Part shown: positions 1 to 6,466 of the stretch, piece by piece
How the letters are laid out: the number at the start of each line of letters is the position of its first letter
How positions within the stretch are numbered: position 1 is the stretch's first letter
Origin: Phycisphaerae bacterium
Lineage (GTDB): Bacteria; Planctomycetota; Phycisphaerae; Sedimentisphaerales; Anaerobacaceae
Assembly: GCA_030667885.1 (NCBI GenBank)
Contig: DAOUVA010000184.1
Span: 1-7,947 of the forward strand
Reading direction: 5' to 3'
Length of the DNA: 7,947 nucleotides
The notes under the pieces: model-generated
Databases searched by the model: none
Told to the model about the DNA's origin: nothing
Seen by the model: the letters and a program-made list of their open reading frames with translations, nothing else
Translations under genes and position numbers: made by a program

Positions 1-217
1 CCCGCTGTGCCAGACTATCCAGCACCGGTGTTTCCACTTTATTGTTGCCGTAGCAACGCAGGGTAGTATTACGCTGCTGATCGGTCATGATGTAAATTAC
101 ATTAGGTTTGCGATAATTTGCGGCCATCGATAGAACTGAAGTGCCCAAAGCCGAAAACACCAGCGATCCCGCCGCCGATGCCTTCAGAAATTCTCGCCTT
201 GTTAAAGATAACCTCAT
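1..217 (-). CDS. Tat-exported sulfatase, N-terminal fragment (cut by left window edge)
   Basis: Seventy-two codons are visible, from ATG at 217-215 to the window edge. The N-terminus carries a clear twin-arginine motif, TRREFLK (Arg7-Arg8), then a hydrophobic stretch ending near SMAA (residues 30-33), which indicates Tat export to the periplasm or cell surface. The mature start, NVIYIMTDQQR (residues 39-49), is the first beta strand of the sulfatase fold. Asp46-Gln47 stands where sulfatases bind calcium; this Asp-Gln form is seen in one section of the family, whereas the neighbouring sulfatase has Asp-Asp. The VETPVLDSLAQR segment (61-72) is also typical ('TPNLDRLA'). The Cys/Ser-x-Pro-x-Arg active site lies outside the window, so the substrate and activity cannot be judged. 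The ribosome site is weak: AGAG about 9 bases upstream. The gene lies 104 bp downstream of the other sulfatase in the same direction. Choline-sulfatase-like or phosphonate monoester hydrolase-like enzymes of the same superfamily cannot be excluded. Confidence 0.88.
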   Translation of the reverse strand, partial: MRLSLTRREFLKASAAGSLVFSALGTSVLSMAANYRKPNVIYIMTDQQRNTTLRCYGNNKVETPVLDSLAQR

Positions 218-274
218 GATATTTTTCTCTATCAAATTAATGTCTTAGAATTCATATCTATTCAACAAGTGGGT

Positions 275-295
275 AGTATGAGATAGCTTCATACT
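275..295. repeat. Perfect 7-bp inverted repeat between the two sulfatase genes
   Basis: AGTATGA (275-281) and TCATACT (289-295) are exact inverted copies separated by 7 bases. They lie in the 104-bp gap between the stop of one sulfatase and the start of the next. Neither strand has a T-run right after the stem, so this is not a good intrinsic terminator. It could be an operator or an mRNA hairpin. The function is not known. Confidence 0.4.
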
Positions 296-321
296 TATAT
301 ATCACCAGCACATTTGGTATC

Positions 322-1692
322 CTATGAATCCCTCTCCCGGTCCCGGGAGGCTATTTGTTGTAACAAGGCTTTCAATTCCAACAAACGCTCGCTTTCCCGG
401 CTGGCCAGGTCATTCTTCTCGTAGGGATCTTTCATCAGGTTGAACAACTCGGCACGCCCATTCTTTCGGGAGACGACCAATTTCCAGTCGCCTTTGCGTA
501 CGGCCGAAGCACCGGGGGTTTTCCAGTACAAGATTCGCTCAGAGACTTGAGTTGCCTCACCTGTAACAATCGGCCAGATGTTCTTTCCATCCCATTGCAG
601 ACTATGCTTCGGTTCAAAGCCGGCCAGGTGACACAATGTCGGCATCCAATCGACAACATGGACCGGCGCTCCAATTTTTCCTGCCGAGATTGTCTGCGGC
701 CAATTCACGAAACCCGGCACCCGTATTCCGCCTTCATAGCAGTCACCCTTCCAGCCCCGTAAAGGCAGATTATTGCCCAGCACCGTATGTGGCAAACTGG
801 CATAGCGGCCCTTATATTCAGTATCACTGTGCCAGCTTTTCTGCCCACCGTTATCACTGACGAAAACAAGTAATGTATCTTTTCTCAGCCCTGTTTTATC
901 CAGGGCATTTACGATCTTCCCAATACCGTCATCCATATGCGTCACACTGGCGGCAAACCACTTGCGTGATTCCTCCTTAATCTTCGGGTACATCGCTAAC
1001 CACTTTTCCGGCTCCTTCAGGGGAAAGTGCGGTACGCTATATGCGACATACAAAAAGAAAGGCTGTGTGTGCCTGGATTTGATCACGCACACCGCGTCAT
1101 TGGTAATCAGGTCCGTAGCGTGTCCTGTTTCATCCAGGTAGTCATCGTTGCGGTGCCAGGATTTTACACCTGTTTTATAATGATGGGTATAGGGATCGAT
1201 CTGCCCGGCAAAATATCCGTACGAAGACGTAAAGCCATATTTCATCGGCGTAAACTCAGGCGGTGATCCCATGTGCCATTTACCTGAGATATGTGTGGTG
1301 TAGCCGCTGCGTGTTAACGCTCCCGGCAAGGTCACGGTATCATCGTCATAGATTTTCCCATAAGCCGGCGAGAGTACACCGAACCGACTGGGATACCGTC
1401 CGCTCAATAATCCCACGCGCGTCGGCGTGCACGTGGGCATGACGTAATGTTGATCGAAGACCCGCCCCTCTTTTGCCAGGCGATCCAGATTGGGCGTCTG
1501 GATTTCTGAGCCTTGGTAGCCGATATCCTTCCAGCCAAGGTCGTCAGCGATGATAAAAACAATATTAGGCTGTTTCTGCCGTTCTACCGCCCCCGTAATA
1601 CCACCCTGACAACCTCCCAGACCCAAACCCATAGTGCCTGCTGCAAAAACCCGCATAAACTCACGTCGATTCAACGTGCGTAAATTCAACAT
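322..1692 (-). CDS. Type I sulfatase (arylsulfatase family S1), Tat signal with lipobox
   Basis: This 456-residue protein has the full set of sulfatase landmarks. They are Asp50-Asp51 (metal), C88-T-P-T-R92 (the Cys that is oxidised to formylglycine), GKWH with Lys138 and His140, PHFP with His222, SDNGG with Asp280-Asn281, and RGWKG with Lys315. It should hydrolyse sulfate esters, probably on a polysaccharide or oligosaccharide given its neighbours. The N-terminus reads NRREFMR (Arg9-Arg10), then a short hydrophobic run ending LGGC (Cys28). This combines a Tat motif with a lipobox, so it is probably a Tat-exported lipoprotein anchored in a membrane. The length is normal for the family. The ATG start at 1692 is supported by AAAGGAAA at 1696-1703, about 4 bases upstream. 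The gene lies 282 bp downstream of the amidohydrolase and 104 bp upstream of a second sulfatase. The exact S1 subfamily and sulfate position cannot be told by eye. Type I Cys sulfatases need a maturase (FGE or anSME), which is not in the window. Confidence 0.95.
   Translation of the reverse strand: MLNLRTLNRREFMRVFAAGTMGLGLGGCQGGITGAVERQKQPNIVFIIADDLGWKDIGYQGSEIQTPNLDRLAKEGRVFDQHYVMPTCTPTRVGLLSGRYPSRFGVLSPAYGKIYDDDTVTLPGALTRSGYTTHISGKWHMGSPPEFTPMKYGFTSSYGYFAGQIDPYTHHYKTGVKSWHRNDDYLDETGHATDLITNDAVCVIKSRHTQPFFLYVAYSVPHFPLKEPEKWLAMYPKIKEESRKWFAASVTHMDDGIGKIVNALDKTGLRKDTLLVFVSDNGGQKSWHSDTEYKGRYASLPHTVLGNNLPLRGWKGDCYEGGIRVPGFVNWPQTISAGKIGAPVHVVDWMPTLCHLAGFEPKHSLQWDGKNIWPIVTGEATQVSERILYWKTPGASAVRKGDWKLVVSRKNGRAELFNLMKDPYEKNDLASRESERLLELKALLQQIASRDRERDS
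334..349 (-). other. GC-rich hairpin at the sulfatase 3' end
   Basis: CTCCCGG (334-340) and CCGGGAG (343-349) form a 7-bp inverted repeat with a 2-base centre. Folded, this gives a 6-bp stem with a 4-base loop. It lies within the last ten codons of the sulfatase, and no T-run follows on the minus strand. It could slow decay or pause transcription, or it may simply reflect codons for the Arg-rich tail. Confidence 0.3.
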
Positions 1693-1974
1693 AACTTTCC
1701 TTTCATGATACTATGGATTTATATTTTAAACCATGTATTTTAACATCTTTTGCAATTCTTGTGAGTATCTTTTTGTCGTTTCATCTCCTTTCTCCTTTTG
1801 CCAATGATTAAATAATAGGAATTTTAATTTCTACTGACAGAAGATGATTATACCTTTCCTACTCAAAAATTCCTTCTGTATTCTCGGCTTGATTAGTCAT
1901 ATGGCGGCTTTCATGTTCAAATCTTTACCTATTCCCCACAATATAAGTCGTTATCAGGGAATCATCTAAAATAG
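1693..1974 (-). promoter_or_regulatory. Upstream region of the sulfatase gene: TATAAT box and possible leader
   Basis: This 282-bp AT-rich gap holds an exact minus-strand TATAAT at 1852-1847. The hexamer 16-17 bases upstream (AGGAAT or AAGGAA) is a poor -35 box, so the promoter call is weak. Transcription from there would give a leader of about 150 bases containing the strong ribosome site and 14-codon frame listed separately (1740-1784). An imperfect long-range pair, ATTCCC (1931-1936) and GGGAAT (1957-1962), lies just after the amidohydrolase stop. There is no T-run, so I do not call a terminator. Nothing else convincing is seen. Confidence 0.35.
1740..1784 (-). CDS. Possible 14-residue leader peptide before the sulfatase
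   Basis: ATG at 1784-1782 is preceded by a doubled purine tract, AAAGGAGAAAGGAG. Its first GGAG lies at a good distance (7 bases) for ribosome binding. The frame encodes MKRQKDTHKNCKRC and stops at TAA (1742-1740), 47 bases before the sulfatase start. The peptide is very basic, with two cysteines. The ribosome site is one of the strongest in the window, which is why the frame is listed. It may be a regulatory leader or a chance frame, and no family is recognised. Confidence 0.25.
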   Translation of the reverse strand: MKRQKDTHKNCKRC

Positions 1975-3030
1975 TCACTCGATAGAATATCCAAGTTGCT
2001 GAAGGCTCTGTCTTACTCCGGGATAGATTCTCATTGCATTTTTGTAGTAGATCTTCTCCAGAACATCCTTTGGAAGTGCTAATCCTTTGATCTCATTTTG
2101 ACCGAAAAAGCCCCCCTTTGTTACTCTGTCCGTTTCAAGGATCTGGAAACACCGAAAATAACGCCGGGCATACTGAGATGTTTCTGTTGGATCAGTCCAA
2201 CGACCTACATCAGTACCAAAGAGAATTCGGTCGGCATACTCTATCATAAAAGAACGCAGGTTTTCCCGGGTGACAAATGGAAAATACTGGAACGTTGCGG
2301 CAAGATCTATATTCAGTCTGGGAAATGTTGCCAACATGTTACGCAGATAGTCAATCTGGCCATCCTGACACAGGGACCACATTCCATGGGCACTAACAAC
2401 CACAAGGTCAGGATGTTTCTCAAGTACATGCCGCCACGCTGTTATCTCTTTCCAATATTCGACAGAGTCCGGCAGCCATTCCGTTCGGTTTCCCCATGGA
2501 CCATGCGGATCTGCTATATGTATAGAAGCACATACCATGCCAATCTTTTCCATTTTGGCAAACGTCGGTTCATGAGCAGGATCATCTATATAAGGATACC
2601 CTTCCTGTCCTGGTTTCAATCTGCGATGAGGTGGTCCTGCCCAGATCTTATAGCCTACATAACCTCGCTCAAGCCATGTTGGAAGCTCATTAGGAGCGTA
2701 TTTCAATCCATCATGTGCTGAGTAGTCACTAATGCAGCAGAGAATCCTTCCCAAACCTGCCTTGATAACCTCATTGTAACTATTGATGGGCTTGTTTCTG
2801 TCGCCAAGATTAATCCACATTGCCATCTCGACCCCATGGTTCTGTTTCAATATCTCACGGACTTTGTGATAATTACTTATCGCATGCAAGTCATCAGCTA
2901 CATGCGTATGAACATCAATTCTCGGAATCTCTGGAAAACTGGTTGTATCTTGAGCTTGCAAGCAGGATGCACCTGTGAATATTATTGAAATAGTGAGAAG
3001 TCCGTTTGCAATGTTTGCTAAATAACTCAT
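1975..3030 (-). CDS. Exported amidohydrolase, Amidohydro_2-type metal-dependent TIM barrel
   Basis: From ATG at 3030 the product has 351 residues. A signal peptide comes first (hydrophobic run LLTISIIFTGASCLQA, cleavage probably before QDTT near residue 27). A (beta/alpha)8 metal-dependent hydrolase follows. Visible ligands are the DVHTH strand (His41, His43), His171 in SIHIADPHG, His215 in VVVSAHG, and Asp274 in FGTDVGRW; Lys128 in GYKIW may also take part. This order matches the Amidohydro_2 group, which includes lactonases, decarboxylases and amide/ester hydrolases, so the substrate is open. I chose ATG 3030 because GAGG lies 8 bases upstream and the start gives a clean signal peptide. An in-frame TTG at 3105 with AGAAGGA upstream would add 25 charged residues ahead of the hydrophobic segment and is less likely. 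The gene lies 193 bp after the esterase in the same direction, suggesting it acts on something released from the same polymer. Fairly sure of fold, unsure of reaction. Confidence 0.85.
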   Translation of the reverse strand: MSYLANIANGLLTISIIFTGASCLQAQDTTSFPEIPRIDVHTHVADDLHAISNYHKVREILKQNHGVEMAMWINLGDRNKPINSYNEVIKAGLGRILCCISDYSAHDGLKYAPNELPTWLERGYVGYKIWAGPPHRRLKPGQEGYPYIDDPAHEPTFAKMEKIGMVCASIHIADPHGPWGNRTEWLPDSVEYWKEITAWRHVLEKHPDLVVVSAHGMWSLCQDGQIDYLRNMLATFPRLNIDLAATFQYFPFVTRENLRSFMIEYADRILFGTDVGRWTDPTETSQYARRYFRCFQILETDRVTKGGFFGQNEIKGLALPKDVLEKIYYKNAMRIYPGVRQSLQQLGYSIE

Positions 3031-3200
3031 GATTCTTGCCTCGTGTTCTAAGGACATTCTTGGTTCGTCACAGTCAACTATCCTGAATCCGTTAAGTACA
3101 TGCAAAATCCTTCTTCCACCTGTTAGTCAGTGACATTTCCCCTCATGATATCATCTCTATGTGTGAGGCAATGATGCCAATGACACCGCTAAGCTAATAA

Positions 3201-3220
3201 CAACAGCTCCCGCCGGAGAT
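3201..3220 (-). terminator. Weak hairpin just after the esterase stop
   Basis: CTCC (3207-3210) and GGAG (3215-3218) pair around a 4-base loop, five bases past the TAA of the esterase gene. The following minus-strand bases (CTGTTGTTATTAG) are only mildly T-rich and the stem is short. It could be a weak terminator or pause, allowing some read-through into the amidohydrolase gene. Confidence 0.25.
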
Positions 3221-3223
3221 TTC

Positions 3224-5800
3224 TTAGTTATCACCGATTTTGTCAATCTCCAGCATTTTTGCCATCCACTCATCTTTGAGCTTGCCATGTTCCCGCCAGA
3301 CACCATGACCCGCAAACGGGTAAACTCGATATTCTTTTTTTGATTTCACTGCGTTATAGGGAGCGAATGAGGTGCGCGGCGGACAGACATCATCCTGCAA
3401 TCCAACTGACATGAGCACCGGGCATGTAATCCGCTCGGCCATATTCATCGTATCAAAATAACTCAAGAAACGATTGATGCCGGCAAACGTCAGATCAGGA
3501 TACACTTTAAATAATTTCGGATAATTGTCGTGGGCCCATTCCGTGGTTTCGAGATAACCTACCCAGTCGCCTAACCACGGGATATCAGGCGCACAGAAAA
3601 TAATTCTGTTATCTAATGCGGCCGTGGCAAAAGAGAGACCGCCGCCTTGGCTGCCGCCTTCGACGCCAATTCGAGAAGTGTCAATTTCAGGCCGGGATAC
3701 GAGAAAATCGACAGCTCGCAGACAATCCAGATAGGCACCGGCATAGATGTACTTTTCGGGACGCTCCGGATCAAAACCGATGAACATATACTCCTCGCCT
3801 TTGGGATCAACATCATCCTCGCTGTTACCGTGTCCGCGTGGATTCAATGCAAAGGTAGCGACATTTGTTCTGTTCACATACGGCCACATCGTTGACGTAT
3901 AGCCGGGGACACTAAGGATGGCCGGATGCGGCCCAGGTTTCTTCGGTACCGTGTACCAACCCCGGACTTTAACATTTCCATAGCTTTGCATTTCAACGAG
4001 ATACACATTAACTCTATCAGTTGTTCTATCGTCCTTCGTGACCTTGAATTCCGGGGCAACGCCGGCCAGTTCCTGTTTTCGTTTTTTCCAGAATTCGGCA
4101 AAATCAGCTTCACGTGTTATGGGGCTCACAATCTTTTCAGGCTCATAGCCCAGAATTATTGTTTTTTTCATGCTGCCGTTCAGCGTGCAAACCATATGAT
4201 AAAATCCCGGCCGAGGCCGAGTGAATTCGATTGTTTTGGAAACCTCACCCTTACCGTCGATACGTACAGTCTTTTTAATACTATCGAGCACACGCACCGA
4301 GTCAACTCTGTCATTCACGAGTTCAAACATCGCATCCAGCTCATAATCCGTATATGAATGGTTTTTAATGTTTATGGTCACAGACAGCGGATCAGGAGAG
4401 AAATAGATGCCGTTGGAATTCTCAAATTTAAACTTAATACCGATCAAATCCTCAAACTGTGGGAGTCTAAGGGTGTATGGGCCTTGATAAAGTCCACCAT
4501 CGTTATGATCATCATAGACACGCACCACAATTACATTCGGCTGTCCCCAGCGAACCAGGCTCGTCGGAACCCGGTAAAAGCGCCGAGTGTAATAGGCCGT
4601 TTTATAGTCCGGTGGCATCGAACCGGTGGCCCCAACACGCTCTCCATTAAAATAAGTAACGTCGGCATCATCGATAGAACCCAGCGACAGACTCAGAAGA
4701 CCGTTTTCATCTTTCTGCTGCCAATGCTCCGGCACTGTAAACTTAATCCTATACCACGCGTACCCATCATAATTCGCATATCCACCCTCTTCCCAGGGCT
4801 TACCCACCTGAATAGCCGGCCACTTGCTGTCATCAATATCGGGGTCGGCCCACGCTTGATTATCGCCGGTTTGCATGACCCAGCCTCTGTCAAGTTGTAT
4901 TGAATTCTGTCCTGTCGTTGGAGACTGCCGTTTAATCCAGTTCGCCAATAAGCCCAGCCATTGAGACGTACCGTCATCAGGCCTGCCCGGACCGAATCCA
5001 TGCCCGCCATTCGCAAAAAAATGCACCTCGACATCTTGTCCGATCGCCGTAAGGGCTTTTGCATACAGCAAAGATTCTTCAATGGGCACAACCTCGTCGT
5101 CATAAGCATGTAGTAGAAAAGCAGGAGGTGTCAACTTTGTAACGTTGTCCACCAATTCGTATTGCTTTTTCTCTTTGTTTGTCATCTTGCGGTGAAACAG
5201 GCTCTTCTCCAGCCATTTTTGATTCTCAGCACCTAACGTAGTCACCGGATAAATCAATGCAGAAAAGTCTGGATTTTCATTTTGCTTTTCTGATGTTAAC
5301 ACGCTTACAGCAGTGGCCAGATGACCGCCCGCGGAAAATCCCATAATTCCGACTTGCCCCGGATCAATGCCATAATCGCCGGACATTGATCTCAAAAGAC
5401 CAACTGCTTTGCGAGCATCTGTAATAGGCAGTAGATGGGGCTTCTCAGACGCCTCCTTCAACGGCAGTCGGTATTTCAGCACCGCCGCAACAATGCCCTT
5501 AGATGACAAATATTCCGCAATGAGCTGGCCCTCTGCGACAATGGATTCCAGCTCATAACCACCTCCAGGCAAAATGACCATGGCCCGGCCGGAATTTTTG
5601 CCCTGGGCACGATAGACGGTAAGCGTTGGATTCGTAACATTCTTGGCACACTGAACACCCCACGATTCAATCACCGTTTCTTCCAGCGAATTCGGCTTGG
5701 AATAGGGAGGTTGCTCAGTCCATAGGTTGATGACATCCTGCGCTAACAGGCTCTGACTCGCAAACATGACAAACAAGACAATAAAAGATTTCATATTCAT
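3224..5800 (-). CDS. Exported two-headed carbohydrate esterase (alpha/beta hydrolase + beta-sandwich + CE7-like acetylxylan esterase)
   Basis: The product has 858 residues. Signal peptide: residues 1-20 (cut after SLLA). Domain 1, about 40-290, is a BD-FAE/xylan-esterase-type alpha/beta hydrolase with oxyanion loop PGGGY (78-82), nucleophile Ser156 in GFSAGGH, acid Asp234/235 in HAYDDEVVP and His267 in GGHGFG. A beta-sandwich (about 303-450) follows, with GH2-N/jelly-roll features such as WADPDIDDSKW, YAWYRIKF and VTYFNGERVG. It probably binds carbohydrate. A second beta-rich linker (about 450-555) leads to a CE7/AXE1-like domain (about 560-850) with RGHG (655-658), Ser717 in GGSQGG, Asp803 in LQDDVCPP and His832 in AGHG. 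Both triads look complete, so it should deacylate a polysaccharide at two sites. CE7 enzymes normally have RGQG and an HE motif; RGHG and HG here are departures. The start at 5800 has AAGGA 6 bases upstream and overlaps the stop of a small upstream frame. Bond specificity (acetyl or feruloyl) is not visible. Confidence 0.93.
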   Translation of the reverse strand: MNMKSFIVLFVMFASQSLLAQDVINLWTEQPPYSKPNSLEETVIESWGVQCAKNVTNPTLTVYRAQGKNSGRAMVILPGGGYELESIVAEGQLIAEYLSSKGIVAAVLKYRLPLKEASEKPHLLPITDARKAVGLLRSMSGDYGIDPGQVGIMGFSAGGHLATAVSVLTSEKQNENPDFSALIYPVTTLGAENQKWLEKSLFHRKMTNKEKKQYELVDNVTKLTPPAFLLHAYDDEVVPIEESLLYAKALTAIGQDVEVHFFANGGHGFGPGRPDDGTSQWLGLLANWIKRQSPTTGQNSIQLDRGWVMQTGDNQAWADPDIDDSKWPAIQVGKPWEEGGYANYDGYAWYRIKFTVPEHWQQKDENGLLSLSLGSIDDADVTYFNGERVGATGSMPPDYKTAYYTRRFYRVPTSLVRWGQPNVIVVRVYDDHNDGGLYQGPYTLRLPQFEDLIGIKFKFENSNGIYFSPDPLSVTINIKNHSYTDYELDAMFELVNDRVDSVRVLDSIKKTVRIDGKGEVSKTIEFTRPRPGFYHMVCTLNGSMKKTIILGYEPEKIVSPITREADFAEFWKKRKQELAGVAPEFKVTKDDRTTDRVNVYLVEMQSYGNVKVRGWYTVPKKPGPHPAILSVPGYTSTMWPYVNRTNVATFALNPRGHGNSEDDVDPKGEEYMFIGFDPERPEKYIYAGAYLDCLRAVDFLVSRPEIDTSRIGVEGGSQGGGLSFATAALDNRIIFCAPDIPWLGDWVGYLETTEWAHDNYPKLFKVYPDLTFAGINRFLSYFDTMNMAERITCPVLMSVGLQDDVCPPRTSFAPYNAVKSKKEYRVYPFAGHGVWREHGKLKDEWMAKMLEIDKIGDN

Positions 5801-5934
5801 TCCCCATCCTTCGCATAAATGAAATTATTGACAACTGGCTTCAAAGCTGCTTTTGAAACCAACATGAACATGCTTCCAGGTAACAACAGAATTATTGAGA
5901 TAACGCCTATCGTCAACTGATACATTTCAGCCAT
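5797..5934 (-). CDS. Possible small membrane protein, ATGA-coupled to the esterase gene
   Basis: A 45-codon frame runs from ATG at 5934-5932 and ends in TGA at 5799-5797. Its stop overlaps the esterase ATG (5800-5798) as ATGA, the classic arrangement for translational coupling. The product has a short polar N-terminus, one hydrophobic stretch of about 18 residues (LTIGVISIILLLPGSMFM) and a basic-then-acidic tail ending YAKDGE. It looks like a single-span membrane peptide. GAG lies directly before the first ATG and 9 bases before a second in-frame ATG (5925), which may be the true start (42 residues). An in-frame stop lies six codons upstream. No family is recognised. It could also be the surviving tail of a decayed permease gene or a chance frame. 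Confidence 0.42.
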   Translation of the reverse strand: MAEMYQLTIGVISIILLLPGSMFMLVSKAALKPVVNNFIYAKDGE

Positions 5935-5956
5935 CTCTATTTGGAAGATTTAGTTG

Positions 5957-6040
5957 TTAACTGCCGTCTACGGTTGCCAACAGAAATGGCACCCTTACTA
6001 TGACTATAGAGGTAAATAAGACAAGCTTACTCACCCTCAT
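5957..6040 (-). CDS. Possible 27-residue hydrophobic peptide (signal-peptide-like)
   Basis: ATG at 6040-6038 has GGAG (6051-6048) at an ideal 7-base distance. The frame encodes a basic start (MRVSK), a hydrophobic run (LVLFTSIVIVRVPFLLA) and a short end before TAA (5959-5957), 22 bases ahead of the next small frame. It resembles a signal peptide without a mature protein. It may be a leader, a true micropeptide or the remnant of a truncated exported protein. No homology can be claimed. Confidence 0.25.
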   Translation of the reverse strand: MRVSKLVLFTSIVIVRVPFLLATVDGS

Positions 6041-6466
6041 CCTTTAGCTCCAATATATCTGAGCAAAACAATGCAGTCAAGAAAACATATCTCATTACTT
6101 TACTTTCTACATTAACAGCAAATAAGCCAAGAAAACTTGCTATTATATAACAAAGGTTTATATCATCGATATGTTTCACTTCCTCCGGATACTTAATCCG
6201 AAAAAATGGAAAATCCCGGAAATATATTCACTTTTGAGCAAATATTTGAGGTTTGCTCTTTCCATCAACCATCAAATATGGCATTTGTCGTGTCAAATTA
6301 GTTTCATAATGTCACATAGAAATCAAGGTTCCTTTAAGGATAATTTTATTTGCACAGGCATATATTAAGAGGTTCACCTGCATCCAGAGGACTTTCGTTG
6401 GGGATTCGATTGTTTTGAATTGGATCGATCTTGCCTTGACAAGTACACCTGGACGGTTTTCTTCTC
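6041..6466. promoter_or_regulatory. AT-rich divergent intergenic region with inverted repeats
   Basis: I see no convincing gene here. A minus-strand TATAAT at 6147-6142 could serve the esterase transcription unit, but no good -35 box lies 15-19 bases upstream. Inverted repeats are CGGAT/ATCCG (6186-6200), GAGCAAA/TTTGCTC (6236-6258, containing the palindrome CAAATATTTG at 6239-6248) and CAAAT/ATTTG (6273-6287). Smaller dyads are ATATC/GATAT (6160-6172) and GATCGATC (6423-6430). None is followed by a T-run, so they suit operators better than terminators. A TTGACA at 6436-6441 has no matching -10. Such a region between divergent catabolic genes would usually hold regulator sites; no regulator gene is in the window. 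Confidence 0.4.
6236..6258. repeat. Inverted repeat GAGCAAA-N9-TTTGCTC, candidate operator
   Basis: Two exact 7-bp arms surround a 9-base spacer. The left arm overlaps a perfect 10-bp palindrome (CAAATATTTG, 6239-6248). A related pair, CAAAT/ATTTG, lies 15 bases further on. The repeat sits in the divergent region about 440 bp ahead of the esterase and 280 bp ahead of the glycoside hydrolase. A regulator-binding role is inference. Confidence 0.35.

Noticed and set aside
2098..2721. 207-codon plus-strand frame opposite the amidohydrolase
   Set aside because: Antisense to a gene with clear metal-ligand motifs; the translation has no coherent domain pattern.
3078..3101. Seven-residue minus-strand frame from ATG 3101 behind AGAAGGA
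   Set aside because: Very short and out of frame with the amidohydrolase; noted only because that ribosome site could wrongly support the TTG 3105 start.
3926..4903. Two consecutive plus-strand frames (143 and 181 codons) opposite the esterase
   Set aside because: Antisense to the esterase middle region; no ribosome site or domain signal seen.
6027..6095. 22-codon minus-strand frame starting at 6095
   Set aside because: Overlaps the better-supported micro-frame at 6040, no good ribosome site, and its end is only the sense of the GGAG region of that frame.
6171..6368. 65-codon plus-strand open frame in the divergent intergenic region
   Set aside because: No ribosome site at a usable distance, AT-driven composition, overlap with several inverted repeats, no recognisable domain.
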